In this document: piece by piece, positions 41,038 to 52,241 of the stretch
Layout: each line of letters starts with the position of its first letter
Position numbering within the stretch: position 1 is the stretch's first letter
Assembly: GCF_020520425.1 (NCBI RefSeq)
Contig: NC_079490.1
Location: 6,696,001-6,760,000 of the forward strand
DNA: 64,000 nucleotides
Source of the DNA: Spinacia oleracea
Lineage: Eukaryota > Streptophyta > Magnoliopsida > Caryophyllales > Amaranthaceae
Direction: 5' to 3'
Program-made: the position numbers and the translations under genes
The notes under the pieces: generated by a model
Databases searched by the model: none
What the model saw: only the letters and a program-made list of their open reading frames with translations
Told to the model about the DNA's origin: nothing

Positions 41038-42080
41038 CAAAGGATAGATATGAAGAGTACATATAGATGGACAAGGTAATTACTTTACTGCATAATTGTG
41101 TTATATATCAGTGTTTTTGAGGTTAAAAATAATGTTTGATAGTCAGAGAAAACTGGAGTGTGTGGTGTTTATATAGACAAGAAAGCATGCAGGTAAATGC
41201 AGATTAAGTAGTTTAATATGTGTATTAGTAAATGGGAATACAAAGTTAATGAAAACGTGTTCAATGTTTAGAAATGGTTAATCAATATCAGTGTCGCAAC
41301 AGCTAGCTGTAGCTACACAAGTTCTTGAAATAGGGTCGAATATTATCGTATATTGTCTTAATTTGTAGCTTGAATAGTGCAGTTTCTTTAGGATGGCCAT
41401 TTTCCTTTTTGGGATTTTCCTTTTTTGGGATTTCTCTATTTGTTTGTCCCATACCTTATTTAGTAACTCTCACCTCAAAGACTCATCTTACCAATCCATG
41501 TATACTTTTTACACCCAAAAATTAATAAATTGAACTTCCCTCTATGGGGCTATCTTTTGGGACGAAGGGAGTATATATACTATGATAGTCGAGACTACAC
41601 TGAATCGATAAAGACCAGCCATTAATAAGTCCTGCGAATGTGTTCCGTTAGTTTTTAAGGATAGATATGAAGAGTATATATAGATGGACAAGGTAATTAC
41701 TTTACTGCAACATTGTGTTATAATATCAGTGTTTTTGAGGTTGAAAATGGTTAAATTGTCGGACAAAACTGGAGAATTGTGTGGTGTTTATATAGACAAG
41801 TAAGCATGCACTTAAGTGCAGATTAATTGGTTTGATAATGTACATTAAGAAATGGGAATACAAAGTTAATGAAAATGTGTTCAATGTATAGAAATGGTTA
41901 TTCAATATCAGTGTCTCAACAGCTAGCTGTATCTACACAAGTTCTTGAAATAGAGTGGATAATATCGTACATTGTCTTAATTTGTAGCTTGAAATCTTGA
42001 ATAGTTCAGTTTCATTAGAATGGCCATTTTCCTTTTTTGGATGTCCCTATTTGTTTGCCCCATACCTTATTTAGTAACTT
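41038..42080 (-). promoter_or_regulatory. duplicated promoter/5'UTR of peroxidase 1
   Basis: About 41038-41455 and 41657-42080 are direct copies of one another, with substitutions and small indels. Shared words include AAGGATAGATATGAAGAGTA, GACAAGGTAATTACTTTACTGC, GGTGTTTATATAGACAAG and CAACAGCTAGCTGTA. Each copy carries a TATATAAA box on the minus strand (41168-41175 and 41787-41794). The inner copy begins within about 20 bp of the start codon. The spacer 41456-41656 ends with a MITE-like end (TTTTGGGACGAAGGGAGTA). Confidence 0.8.
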
Positions 42081-42545
42081 TTTTCACTTTTTCCACACGA
42101 AACCAATAAAGATATTTCATGCTCATTTATCATAATGTTATGTTCTTTTAAGTACACTTATACGCTGAAAACATTTCACATATCTCCATAATTTCATATG
42201 CGCAATAAAGAATCATGTTCTTCATCTGATACTAAATTAATTGATCAAAACAAATGAAAACGGAGACTAGGATTGTATTTTAACTATAGGGTTGTATACT
42301 TGTGTTTTAACTTAGGGCAGAAAGAATATTTTGACTTGGGTCAGACTGATTGGTGGCAAAAAAGTGACTAGCCCACGGATCCACGAAGCAACCAAGACGG
42401 GCCATTTAGAATAAATTGGCTAGTCGGATTGGTTCGAATTATATCTGTAAACGGGCCTTCTTATTTATTTCCATTCCACTTCCTTTCCAACATTCATACT
42501 AAACACCCCTTAGCTTTATTGAAAAAACATATTCATAATCATATA

Positions 42546-42802
42546 CTTCCTCCATTTTTTTATAATTGCACCATCTTGGTTTTAGCACTATTCACATATT
42601 CTTATATAGTTATTTTTTGTGATTTATATGTAAGGAAAAATATATTCAAGTAGGATCTTGTTAGATTAGTCTCGAAATATACTTTAAAATGATCAAATTT
42701 TTATAATTTTTTAAAATTTATAATGAGAGATATTAGTGGTTAAAATAGTGCATTGGCAAGCGTGAAATCCAAGATGGTGCAATTAAAAAAAAATGGAGGA
42801 AG
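42546..42802. mobile_element. Stowaway-type MITE
   Basis: Ends CTTCCTCCATTTTTTTATAA plus TTGCACCATCTTGG and their complement, TA on both sides. Confidence 0.8.
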
Positions 42803-43000
42803 TAAGCAGTACGTAGGAAATGCTAAAAAAATCCCAAGTTCATTCATTTATATGTATTTTACTTACAAATGAATCAATTAAACAAACATAAATACGTACA
42901 CTTGCATTGTAAATCAAAAGAATCAAAGAATTAACTCTCCACACTCGCACTCTAATCCTAAGGGAGAAAAAGAAAATCAAGGCAACTACTAAACTAACAA

Positions 43001-44089
43001 TTAATGATTAATAACCCTACAACTCTTTCTAATCTCACCTTGAGCACCAGTGAGAACCTCAATGGAACCCATATGAACCATAGCTTTACCAAACTTATTA
43101 GCCCAAACACCGCCTTGTCTATTGAAGTTCTTCACCATACTCATGGTGCTAGGGCTAGCCATAAGACTCTGATCCGAGGTTAACAAATCCCGTCTGTTCA
43201 CCACATTTTGGTAGTACTTGTTGTCCAACCTATTAGGTGTGATAAAATCTTGAACAACAGTACGATCAACGTTACTAGGCGCGTTACTTGGACACTTGGA
43301 TTTCAACATAGTTGCGAATCGGGGGTCCAATGAAGGGTCTTGTGGGTAAGTGGCATTGAAGGTGTAAAGTCGTTTCGTGAAGGAAGAACAATGGGAGACT
43401 CCGATGGAATGCGCCCCGGAAAGGATGACCATTTCCTCTACGGAAAGGCCTTTTCGTTTAAAGCTTTGTTCGATTTGTGATAGGTTGAAAAAGGGTGCGG
43501 GTAGGTTTTGGTCCGGGTCATCCTTAAGAGAGACTCTTCCATCACGTCGACCTGATTGTACTGCGTAGTTGATCCCTCCTAGCTTCGAGGCACTGTCTCG
43601 TGCTGCAAAGGCTATGATGTCTGCACAAGAGACGGTCTGTGGGCATCGAGCTTCGAGTTGTTTCTTTGCCTCGTCGATTACTTCGTAGCCTCGCATACTT
43701 GGGTTGTTTGCTACATTGTCTTTCTCGGACGGTTTCCCGGGGGTTGAATCAAGTAGGATTGAAGCATCACATCCCTGAAAAATTATAATGAGGAAATTTT
43801 AGAATGTGTACATAATGGACCATATCATAAAATTAAGTAGGATATTGTTGAAAAAAACATATAGTACATAGTTACATACCCTGACGAAACAATCATGGAA
43901 ATGCATCCTGATAAGGCCAGCTCCTAATCCGGGATTCCTTGAAACCGCGTTATTGACTACATTCCTTACAATTGCCTCCGCCGAGGGGCAATTCCGTTGA
44001 TAGAAACCGACCTTTAGAGCAGTAGAAGAAGATATACATGCCATGGCAAGGAAGAAAAGCATACAAAACACCGAATTCAACATTTTCAC
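43001..44089 (-). CDS. class III peroxidase 2 (two exons)
   Basis: Join of 43880-44089 and 43001-43774 on the minus strand; 327 aa. The intron of 105 bp (43775-43879) is at the same site as in gene 1. Signal peptide [20 protein letters not shown], distal [11 protein letters not shown], proximal LSGAHSIG, and the eight conserved Cys ([39 protein letters not shown]) are all seen. An apoplastic heme peroxidase by family. A TATATAAA box on the minus strand at 44224-44231 lies about 135 bp before the start codon, similar spacing to genes 1 and 4. The start used is the first ATG (MKML); the second Met would also fit. Confidence 0.92.
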
Positions 44090-44926
44090 TAGGTTTATTA
44101 CAAATATGTTGTTTGTTTTAATGTGTTGAATTGTTATACTTTCTTTGTTTCTTAATAGATGTACGTGTTTGATAAAGAATGTGAGAGATAAGGATGAATA
44201 GAAATGGAGGGATGGTGATGGAGTTTATATAGTAGTTGAAAGTTGATCAAATTCAAGAAATAAAAAACGTGTAAGCAGCTTCCAAGCATGCAAGTTTTGA
44301 ATAGTTCCATGTAATTTTTGGTATTACCAAAATTGGCAACTCGCAAGTGGTAAACTATACTCCCTCCTTTCCTTTTTGTTGTTCCCATTTCCTTTTTTGG
44401 CATTTCTTTTTGTTGTTCCCCTACTGAATCTTTACTATTTTTGGCCATAGTTTTTTTACAAATTTACCCTAAGATTCCCCACTATTTACCAAAAAACCTT
44501 AAGATTCTACTCTTATTCACACCTAAATTTCACCACTTTCATTATTTTATTCTTAAATCTTCCCCATTTCCCCACCCATTTGAACCGTCCCTATCATGAA
44601 TTCATGACAAAATTCATTTCTCTCTCTCTCTCTCTTAATTTCTCTCCTTCCTCCTTTCATTTTGCTCTATCTCTCTCTCTCCTCCAAAACCTCTGCAACT
44701 CTCAAGAACCCCAAATTGTTCTTCATTTTCCATCTTACTCTCACGTTTTTCTCTCTCTCTCCTCCAAAATATCTGATTTTTTAAAACTCTAAGATTCTCT
44801 CTCCTCCACAATATCTCTGTTCTTAAGATCTGGAGGTGAAATTTTAGATTGCCACCACCACCACACCTCCGCCACCACCACCCGCCGGAAAAAGCTGTAG
44901 AATGCGTATTATGGCTTTAGATGGTG

Positions 44927-44974
44927 AAATTCGACCATGAAAACTCTAGATCTAGAGTTTTCATGGTCGAATTT
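44927..44974. repeat. 48-bp perfect palindrome
   Basis: Two 24-bp arms, AAATTCGACCATGAAAACTC... and its exact complement, meet at CTAGA|TCTAG with no spacer. Confidence 0.97.
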
Positions 44975-45048
44975 GGCCTCCAAATCCTCAAAATCGTGAT
45001 ATTGAGATCACGTTGGTTTGAATTTATTTTTGCCTTCTTATTTCGAAT

Positions 45049-45640
45049 TTTTTAGGTTGATGTTTGTCGATTTTTTTTACGAATTTCTGGGTTATTTTTT
45101 GTTGAAATTTTGGGTTGATTTTGGTATGGTTTTTTGGTTGATTTTTGTCGATTTATTTTGGTTGATTTTGGTCGAATTTTAGGTTGAATTTTGTTATTTT
45201 TTTGGGTTGATTGTGGTCGAATTTTTGGGTTGATTTTTATCGATTTTCTAGGTTGATTTTGGTTTGAATTTTTGGGTTGATTTTGGTCGAATTTCTTGTC
45301 GAATTTTTGAGTTGATTTGGTTGATTTTTTGCCTTGATCTTGGTCGAATTTTTTGGTTATATTTGGTCGAATCTTGGGTTGATTTTTTCCGAATTTTTGG
45401 TTGATTTTTTGTTGATTTTTTGGTTTGAATTTTCTGGGTTTGTCAATTTTTTGGGTATTTTGGTATTCTGGGATTGATGATTTTCTTGGTATTTTTGTTT
45501 TCTGGGTTTGTCGATTTTCTGGGTTTTTTTGGTTTGGTTTGTCGATTTCATGGGGTTTTTTTGGTTAATTTTCTTGATTTTTCTAGTTTGATTTTTCTTG
45601 ATTTTTTTGTTCGAAATTTGGTTGATTTTTCTGGTTTGAA
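45049..45640. repeat. degenerate minisatellite (GGTTGATTTTGGTCGAATTTTT)
   Basis: Variants of GGTTGATTTT, GGTCGAATTTTT and GTCGATTTT follow each other for about 590 bp with irregular spacing. The strand is T/G-rich and almost free of C. Confidence 0.85.
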
Positions 45641-45861
45641 GTTAATCTGCTTTTTTGTTATTAATAATAAAATATCTCCCAATTATATTATTTTTTTAAT
45701 ATTTTCTCTCTCCTTACTTTATTTTAAATATATAATCTCTTACACACAATCATTATTCTTACACCCAATCATTACTCATATCCCAATACAACTCAAGATT
45801 CCAGTTTTCTTAAAATCCCCCCAACATTCCTTATGGGAACAACAAAAAGGAATGGAGGGAG

Positions 45862-47430
45862 TAGTAGTTAATAGTTATAGCCACCAGCAAGCAGCTTCTT
45901 GGCCTTTTCCTGTCATTTTCACCTAAATAAATAATCAATTAGTCAAATAATACTATATTTAGAAGTAAGATAATTATTTATTTGTTTCAGACGCCTATAT
46001 TAACATAAAAATATACGAAATACGAGTATATGATCAATTTTGAATGCTTTTTGGAGGGATTGCGTAGAATGGCTCGATTTGGGTTTTGGAGGACTTATAT
46101 GAAAAAGGATATTCTTATTATCTAGTATAGGATTGCAGGTAAAGAAAATTATCCTACTGAACCTACATTTTCGCATATTAGGCTATTAGCTAGCTGACCA
46201 GCTTAGATACGCAAGTCAACGCTTAAGAGTAGAGAAGAAGGTAAAGAAATCCCCATTTCTGAAAAATTCTAACCTCAAGCCAAATGGTAAGGCTCGAACT
46301 AAGGTGACATTCCCACCATATCCACCAACCTTGTCTGATTTACTAGGTAGAGATTACTAGTGCGTATTTTCTAATATATAGAGGCTCCCAAATTGCATGA
46401 ATTTCTTAATGTCAACTTTGGTTAAAGGGTTATGCTTAATTATTTAAATGTTTTGAAAGAAACAAATCATTTATTCTTTTCGCTCGAAAACTCTTTACTT
46501 GTACTTATTGGTATAAAGGTATTTTTCCTTATCTTACTGAAATCCTCGAACTTTAAATTTATATTTATGAAAATTGAGTTTATGTTTCTTTTTTTAAAAA
46601 AACTTTGCCAAATTTAAATTGATGGTAAGGTTTTTGGCGACGTTTTTTTTCTTCTATTATATTGAATCACAAATCATAACTTTGTTCATTCCTTGTAGAT
46701 GTTGATTGTTTTATGACTTCCTTCGTTTTTTTTCTTCAGTTACAAACTTACAACGTTTTTATTGGGACATTTCTTTTAAGTTGCAATCTTTCTGTTTTGA
46801 CAACTTTACTCAATTGACTTTACCAAAGTACCTCATCCATATTTAATAAGCCATATTTTCTCCTTATGATATCTGAAAATGGGGACATGATTATAATTTA
46901 CTACATATCCACTTACATCTCAAATTTATACGGAGTGTAAATTGGATTGAACAGTAAACAGATTGCAATTAAAACCAAACGGATGAAGTAATTATTTTTA
47001 AATCATACGGAGTACTCCGTACAAATTGGTGTGCTCAAATCAAAGCACACGATCCGTATTGTGAGCTTAACGGGATAGTTGAAAATCTGAAATAAGTGAG
47101 AGTCAAAGTTTCGAGAAAAAAGTCAACTAGCCAGCCTCTAGTACAACCGATTAAGTACGTGCATTGAATTGTTCAATAATTAATTAATATATTAAGTTCT
47201 TCAAAGTTCAAACGTAGTAGTTGAACAAAAATATTACTTGTATTATTTTACTGCATTTAATAGCAAGTCCAATTTCCGTAGTTTTTAAAGTTTTGCATTG
47301 TACGTAGTAATTGGTTTATACATACGTAATCATGCAAGTAAGAGCTAGTGGAACTCATCTAATCATCTTACTTGCTTCGGGTGTAAGGGTCTTAAGCAAT
47401 GATGAGCGGCCCTCGAAACTAGGTAGTGTC
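45862..47430. other. intergenic, no gene recognised
   Basis: It contains a possible diverged MITE (about 46716-46990: ACTTCCTTCGTTTT... to ...AACGGATGAAGTAA) and the palindrome TACGGAGTACTCCGTA at 47006-47021. No exon seen. Confidence 0.4.
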
Positions 47431-47433
47431 TAA

Positions 47434-47615
47434 GACCGTGTTCTCTTCACTTGATCTGGTTTGATTTTTCTAGTTTATGGTTTGTCTGATCTGATCTGAT
47501 CTGAATGTTTTATGTGAATGTTTTTTGCTTTGTCTGATCTGGGGTGGCTGAACTGGTCTGGTGTTTCAAGTATGACCTAATAAGCAATAAGAATAAGGTG
47601 AAGAGAACAAAGTCT
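47434..47615. mobile_element. Tourist-like MITE
   Basis: Inverted ends GACCGTGTTCTCTTCAC and GTGAAGAGAACAAAGTCT are flanked by TAA on both sides, the Harbinger/Tourist target. It contains repeated GATCT words. 182 bp. Confidence 0.75.
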
Positions 47616-47795
47616 TAATTCTATTTCGTTTAATACATGTTTTAACTGATGTCGAAAAAAATTGCAAATCCAATAGAAGTACTGTTGAATAATTCAAAGA
47701 AATTGAAGACGGAAACAAGGTTCATTTGTACACACTCCTATCCTAGTAGGCTAGTAATCCTACATATTGAACTTAGTCATCAGTAATCGTTTCTA

Positions 47796-48077
47796 CTCCC
47801 TCCGTATTTATTTAAGAGATACACTTGGTCGGGCACGGGTATTAAGAAAAAGAATTGAATGAAATAAAGTAATAAAACAAGTGGGGTTGAGTAGATATTT
47901 TAATAAGAAAAAGTAGTGGGGACCATGTCATTTTAGGGAGTGTGGGGTGGGGATGGGGTGTAGATATATTATTTAATTAGATTGTGGGGTTGATAAATTA
48001 CTAAAAATGGTAAGTGTATCTCTTAAATAAATACGGCCGGAAAAGGCAAGTGTATCCCTTAAAAAATTACAGAGGAG
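47796..48077. mobile_element. Stowaway-type MITE, 'GAGATACACTTG' family
   Basis: Same family as 32460-33466 but without the hAT insertion. TA on both sides. It shows the same doubled right terminus separated by CCGGAAAAGG. Confidence 0.85.
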
Positions 48078-49114
48078 TATAATTGAACAGCTTCAAACTT
48101 TGTATATATGAATTAACCATAAATCTTATCCTTCCATTTATCTTGAAAAATTAAAATTAAAAAATAGTACGTAATCTAATTTACATTTACATATATAGTA
48201 TGTAATTAAAAAAAATATATTAGTTACGATACAAATAATTTGTTTCAAGTTACATGTAACCTTTATTACTTTGCCATTTTTTATTACCTCAATTATTCAG
48301 AGGTTAGAAAGTCAAACCCTGTTTAGTTTTTTTTGCAGCAAGTCAAGCCTATTAAAGGGAAAAAAGTCCATATAAACAATAAATCTAGAACTAACACGCA
48401 TCTCCATTAACTAATTAGCTAATAAAAGCCCTATTAAAGGAGAAAATCAAAGGAACAAATTTGTTTAATGTTAAATACAAGTTCGTTTCCGCCATTAAAA
48501 GATAGAGTTCATTCCACAAGTCTAAAGAGGTTCCACCTTAAAACCATGTGGTAATAAGAGGAGTAACTCCTTAATAATGTGGGACATTATATGTGTTGTT
48601 TGTTAAGGCTATGATTCAACATTTTATATGCTTAAGTATTTATTGATTACAAGAAATAAGTAAAATACAAACATATGGAGAGGGATTTGAGCATGTGATC
48701 GATCGATAGCATGTCGCGACCTCTTACACGTGTCTTTAGTCCTAACCAATAGGTAAAGATCGGCCTCGTTGGTAGGAATAAGTAATACGTAGTAGTCGTA
48801 TATAGTTGATGAAAAACATAGGACTAGTAAAAATAAGTATACATTAGTTAATTGCAAATTTTATGAAATTGTTGATAATTCAAAAGAGTGCATTACACCC
48901 AAAAAAATAATTAAAAATTAAAAATTCAAAGGAAAACAAGGTTAATATAATTAAGGTCCATTTTTGTGTATTTAATACATTATTACATTGCTAGTATATA
49001 TACTATCTAGCTACATCAAAAATCTTAACCTCATTTCACACCTCTATCAACATAATTACAAGTATTTAACAAGCTCGAATTTTATTTTGGAAGGTGATTA
49101 AGGCAATAATAAAC
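48078..49114. other. intergenic and peroxidase 3 upstream region
   Basis: No gene recognised. A TAGTATATATACTA stretch near 48992 lies about 120 bp before the peroxidase 3 start and may be its TATA region. Confidence 0.35.
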
Positions 49115-50428
49115 ATGCAAAATTCAATAAGTTTTCGCTTCCTTTTATTCCTTACTATATCCACGGTGTCCATGGCATCCAATCTTCAGGTTGGTTTCTA
49201 TGGACAAAGTTGTCCGTCTGTAGAACAAGTAGTAAGGAAGGTTGTATACAAGGCCATTTCTCAAAATCCGGGATTGGGAGCTGGCCTTATTCGGATGCAT
49301 TTTCATGACTGCTTTGTTAGGGTATGTATATATACACTTGTACATTACGTACAATGTTTACAAAGTTGATATAATACGTTGACTTATGTTTTTTTGTACT
49401 CCCTCCGCTCTCTTAAGTTTCACTCACTTTTTGTTTTGAGGTATTTTTCTAAGTTCTACTCACTTCTACTTTATTTGTTATGTCACCCTTATTTTGTAGG
49501 ACCAATTAATATTTAGTGTAGTAATTTGTTATTCTCTACATATCTCCACCTTAAAGCAAAAGTTACCACTTCTGATCTCTTTTTCCTAGGTTTATGTTGC
49601 TACAGTAACTGAGTAGAAGTCGGTAAAACAGAGAGAGTGTTTTTTTTTTGGTTTGGAGTATAATTGCTCATGTAGTTATTTTGATTTGCAGGGATGTGAT
49701 GCATCAATCCTACTAGACTCAACACCGAGCAATCCAGCAGAGAAAGAACACCCAGCAAACTTCCCAAGTCTAAGAGGGTATGAAGTCATTGACGAGGCTA
49801 AGACAGAGCTCGAATCCCAATGTTCGAACACAGTCTCTTGTGCAGATATCATAGCCTTTGCAGCTCGAGACAGTTCCTTAAAACTAGGAGGGATCAACTA
49901 CGCAGTACAATCAGGACGAAGAGACGGAACAATCTCGAACATTTCTGAACCAACTACAAATGTCCCGAAGAAAGTTTTAAGAGGAAAGGTCTTTCGTTAG
50001 AAGAAATGGTCGTCCTTTCAGGAGCTCATTCAATCGGAGTCACACATTGTTCCGCCTTCAACGAAACTCACCCATATTACCCTTCTTTAGATCCTAGCTT
50101 AGCCAAAGTATTAAGGAAAAAATGCCCTAATTATCCTTCTACTAATGCTAATAATGATCCAACGGTTCCCCTTGATTTTGTTACGCCAAATAAGTTGGAT
50201 AATTTGTACTACAAAGACTTGCAAAATAATAGGGCGTTGTTAAACTCGGATCAAGCTCTTATGACTACGCCACCAACGGTAGAGATGGTGAGGATATTCA
50301 GGTCGCAAGGTGGAATTTGGGCTAACAAGTTTGCTAATGCCATGGTTCATATGGGTTCTATTGACGTGCTTACTGGTACTGAGGGAGAGATTAGGAGGAA
50401 TTGTAGGGTTGTTAATTACTATAATTAA
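49115..50428 (+). pseudogene. class III peroxidase 3, frameshifted
   Basis: Exon 1 is 49115-49321 ([22 protein letters not shown] signal peptide, [13 protein letters not shown]). The intron is 49322-49691 with GTATGT...GCAG, and exon 2 starts [11 protein letters not shown]. Compared with gene 4, about 28 bp are missing at about 49967 (after TTNVP, in the loop before the heme-binding helix). This shifts the frame and brings a stop at 49998-50000. The old frame resumes at about 50006 with [18 protein letters not shown] and runs intact to [11 protein letters not shown]. So distal residues are encoded before the break and the proximal heme His after it; a functional enzyme is unlikely. The rest is well preserved, which suggests recent loss, or less likely an assembly error. 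The intron holds a worn MITE. Confidence 0.82.
49399..49640. mobile_element. worn Stowaway-like MITE in peroxidase 3 intron
   Basis: The left end CTCCCTCCGCTCTCTTAAGT after TA is clear. The right end is diverged (GTAGAAGTCGGTAAAACAGAG). Confidence 0.5.
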
Positions 50429-51957
50429 TTAGTACTACGTACAATGTATTTGTTTAATTTTCTTGTACATTATAAGTATTGTTTGCTATAGTATAAACCA
50501 TTCTTCAATCATATTTAGAGAAAATAATGTAAAAATTCTAAGGATGAATTGAGTGAATAATAAGTTTTGATGTGTTTGATACATTGTACAAGGAGATTAT
50601 AATTATAACTCATGCTATATTAGTCGTTGTATTTTCGTGCATCTAAGAATCTAATCTATATAATCAAAGCGGGTATTTTTGTTGAGATATTAGAGCGCCA
50701 CGTATCTAATCATTACAATTCGGCCAATAAGAAAATAGATTTTCAATTTATTTTAGAATTAAAAAAAATTGAAGGCCACATAATTAAATACTAACAAATT
50801 AGATAGAAGATTTTGAACAAACTTAGAAAATGTAAAAAACATCTTTTTAGATAAGATATAACTTTAGTTAAAAGTAAGCTTGGAATTGAATAAGATAAAT
50901 AATTAGAGTTTATAAGATAAAAAAACATCTTTTGTGTATGAGTATATATAAATCCATGAGATGAATCGTTAAAGTTACTCCAACCGAACCAAATACTGTG
51001 TTTACTTAAGATTTTATTTATTTAATTTAAGTTTATTTTTCCTAATTGATTTGTTCTTATGATATTTGTTTTGTTGGGAGAGTTTTTTTTAGTTTATAAT
51101 AGTAAGTTTTACTCTGTATTAATAATTTATTTATTTATTTATTTATTTATGTTTAACATATTCATTGTATTGTGTAGTTTCTGAGATACTAGACCGCAAT
51201 CTAAACTATCATTAGAAACTGACATATGAAAAATGAGATTTGCAATTTTTTAGAATTAAAGCCACACAAGTAAACCAACGTATGAGTTTGGAGATGTTAA
51301 TTACGGAGTAGTAATTTGTATGTAAGACGACTATTTAAAAGGATATAAAATAAATAAATATTTTTTTAAAAGGTAAAATAAAAGATAAATGGGTACATGA
51401 ACAAAAAATAAAAAGATAAAAAAAAACGTTTTTTAAAGAAAAAAAGAAGATGATAAATTAGATAGTAAATTTATTTATCAAAGCATGCTGGGTATAATCA
51501 TGTTTTAATCAAAACCATCATGATCTCTATTCAAGATATTTATCACCTTTGCATTGAAAAAAAACAAAGCGAAATACAGATGATTCTTTAAGATAATAAA
51601 AATAAAAATAAATTTGATATAAAGTATACGGGAGTATTATTTAGATTTATTTTTAAGATAAATATTTAACAAATGTGATAATTTTTTATTTAATTAGACA
51701 CTGGAGTTTAACATGCATATGTTAACATTTTAGTCACAAATGCACTATAAAAACATCTGTTTTTTGTTCTGGAATATATGATGTAATTTCAATCAATTAA
51801 GTGCAATGAAACCACTTACCAAAATTGTAACAATTTCTACAATATGTTTAATTATAGAATAAATTTCTAAAATATGTTTTCTTTTAATATTTCTCTAAAT
51901 ATGTTTATCGTCATCAATATTACTGAAAATAAATTTTACATAACTTTATAATAGTTA
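50429..51957. other. AT-rich intergenic DNA with a possible Helitron 5' end
   Basis: ATCTATATAATCAAAGCGGG at about 50654, followed by ATATTAGAGCGCCACGTATC TAAT, resembles the 5' end of the Helitron at 58264. No matching 3' hairpin/CTRR end was found. An (ATTT)n tract lies at 51126-51149. No gene seen. Confidence 0.4.
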
Positions 51958-52241
51958 CTCCCTCCGTCCCAGATTAGTTGTTACACTTTCCTTTTTCATC
52001 CGTCCCACATTAGTTGTTACACTTCTAAATTAGGGATGACCCCACAATTATTATATTGTCTCTCTCTTCCCACTATATTATTTTTTGTCCCCGCACCCTC
52101 TCTCATTCATTAAAAAAATACCCCACTAACTCCTTTCACATCTACTTTTTCAATAAAATAACAATTGATAACCAAACAACCACTTATCACCTAAAACTTT
52201 GTGCAAAGGCAAGTGTAACAACTAATTTGGGACGGAGGAAG
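51958..52241. mobile_element. Stowaway-type MITE
   Basis: Ends CTCCCTCCGTCCCAGATTAG TTGTTACACTT and complement, TA duplications at 51956-51957 and 52242-52243. Confidence 0.85.

Larger units (their letters stand above)
44360..45861. mobile_element. 1.5-kb Stowaway-type element
   Basis: Ends CTCCCTCCTTTCCTTTTTGT TGTTCCCAT and GGGAACAACAAAAAGG..GGAGGGAG, TA on both flanks. Much longer than a normal MITE, with a perfect palindrome (44927-44974) and a TTGGGTTGATTTTGGTCGAA minisatellite inside. No transposase frame recognised. The 9227-9655 MITE has related ends and inner sequence (TCTTACACCCAATCATT) and may be a deleted relative. Confidence 0.75.

Noticed and set aside
45357-45926. Open frames over the TTGATTTTGGTCGAA minisatellite on both strands
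   Set aside because: Low-complexity translation of a tandem repeat inside a transposon.
46716-46990. Possible additional Stowaway-type MITE
   Set aside because: The ends resemble ACTTCCTTCGTTTT and AACGGATGAAGTAA, but the inverted repeat is too diverged for a firm call.
50655-51000. Helitron 5' end-like sequence
   Set aside because: No hairpin and CTRR 3' end was found downstream, so the element cannot be delimited.
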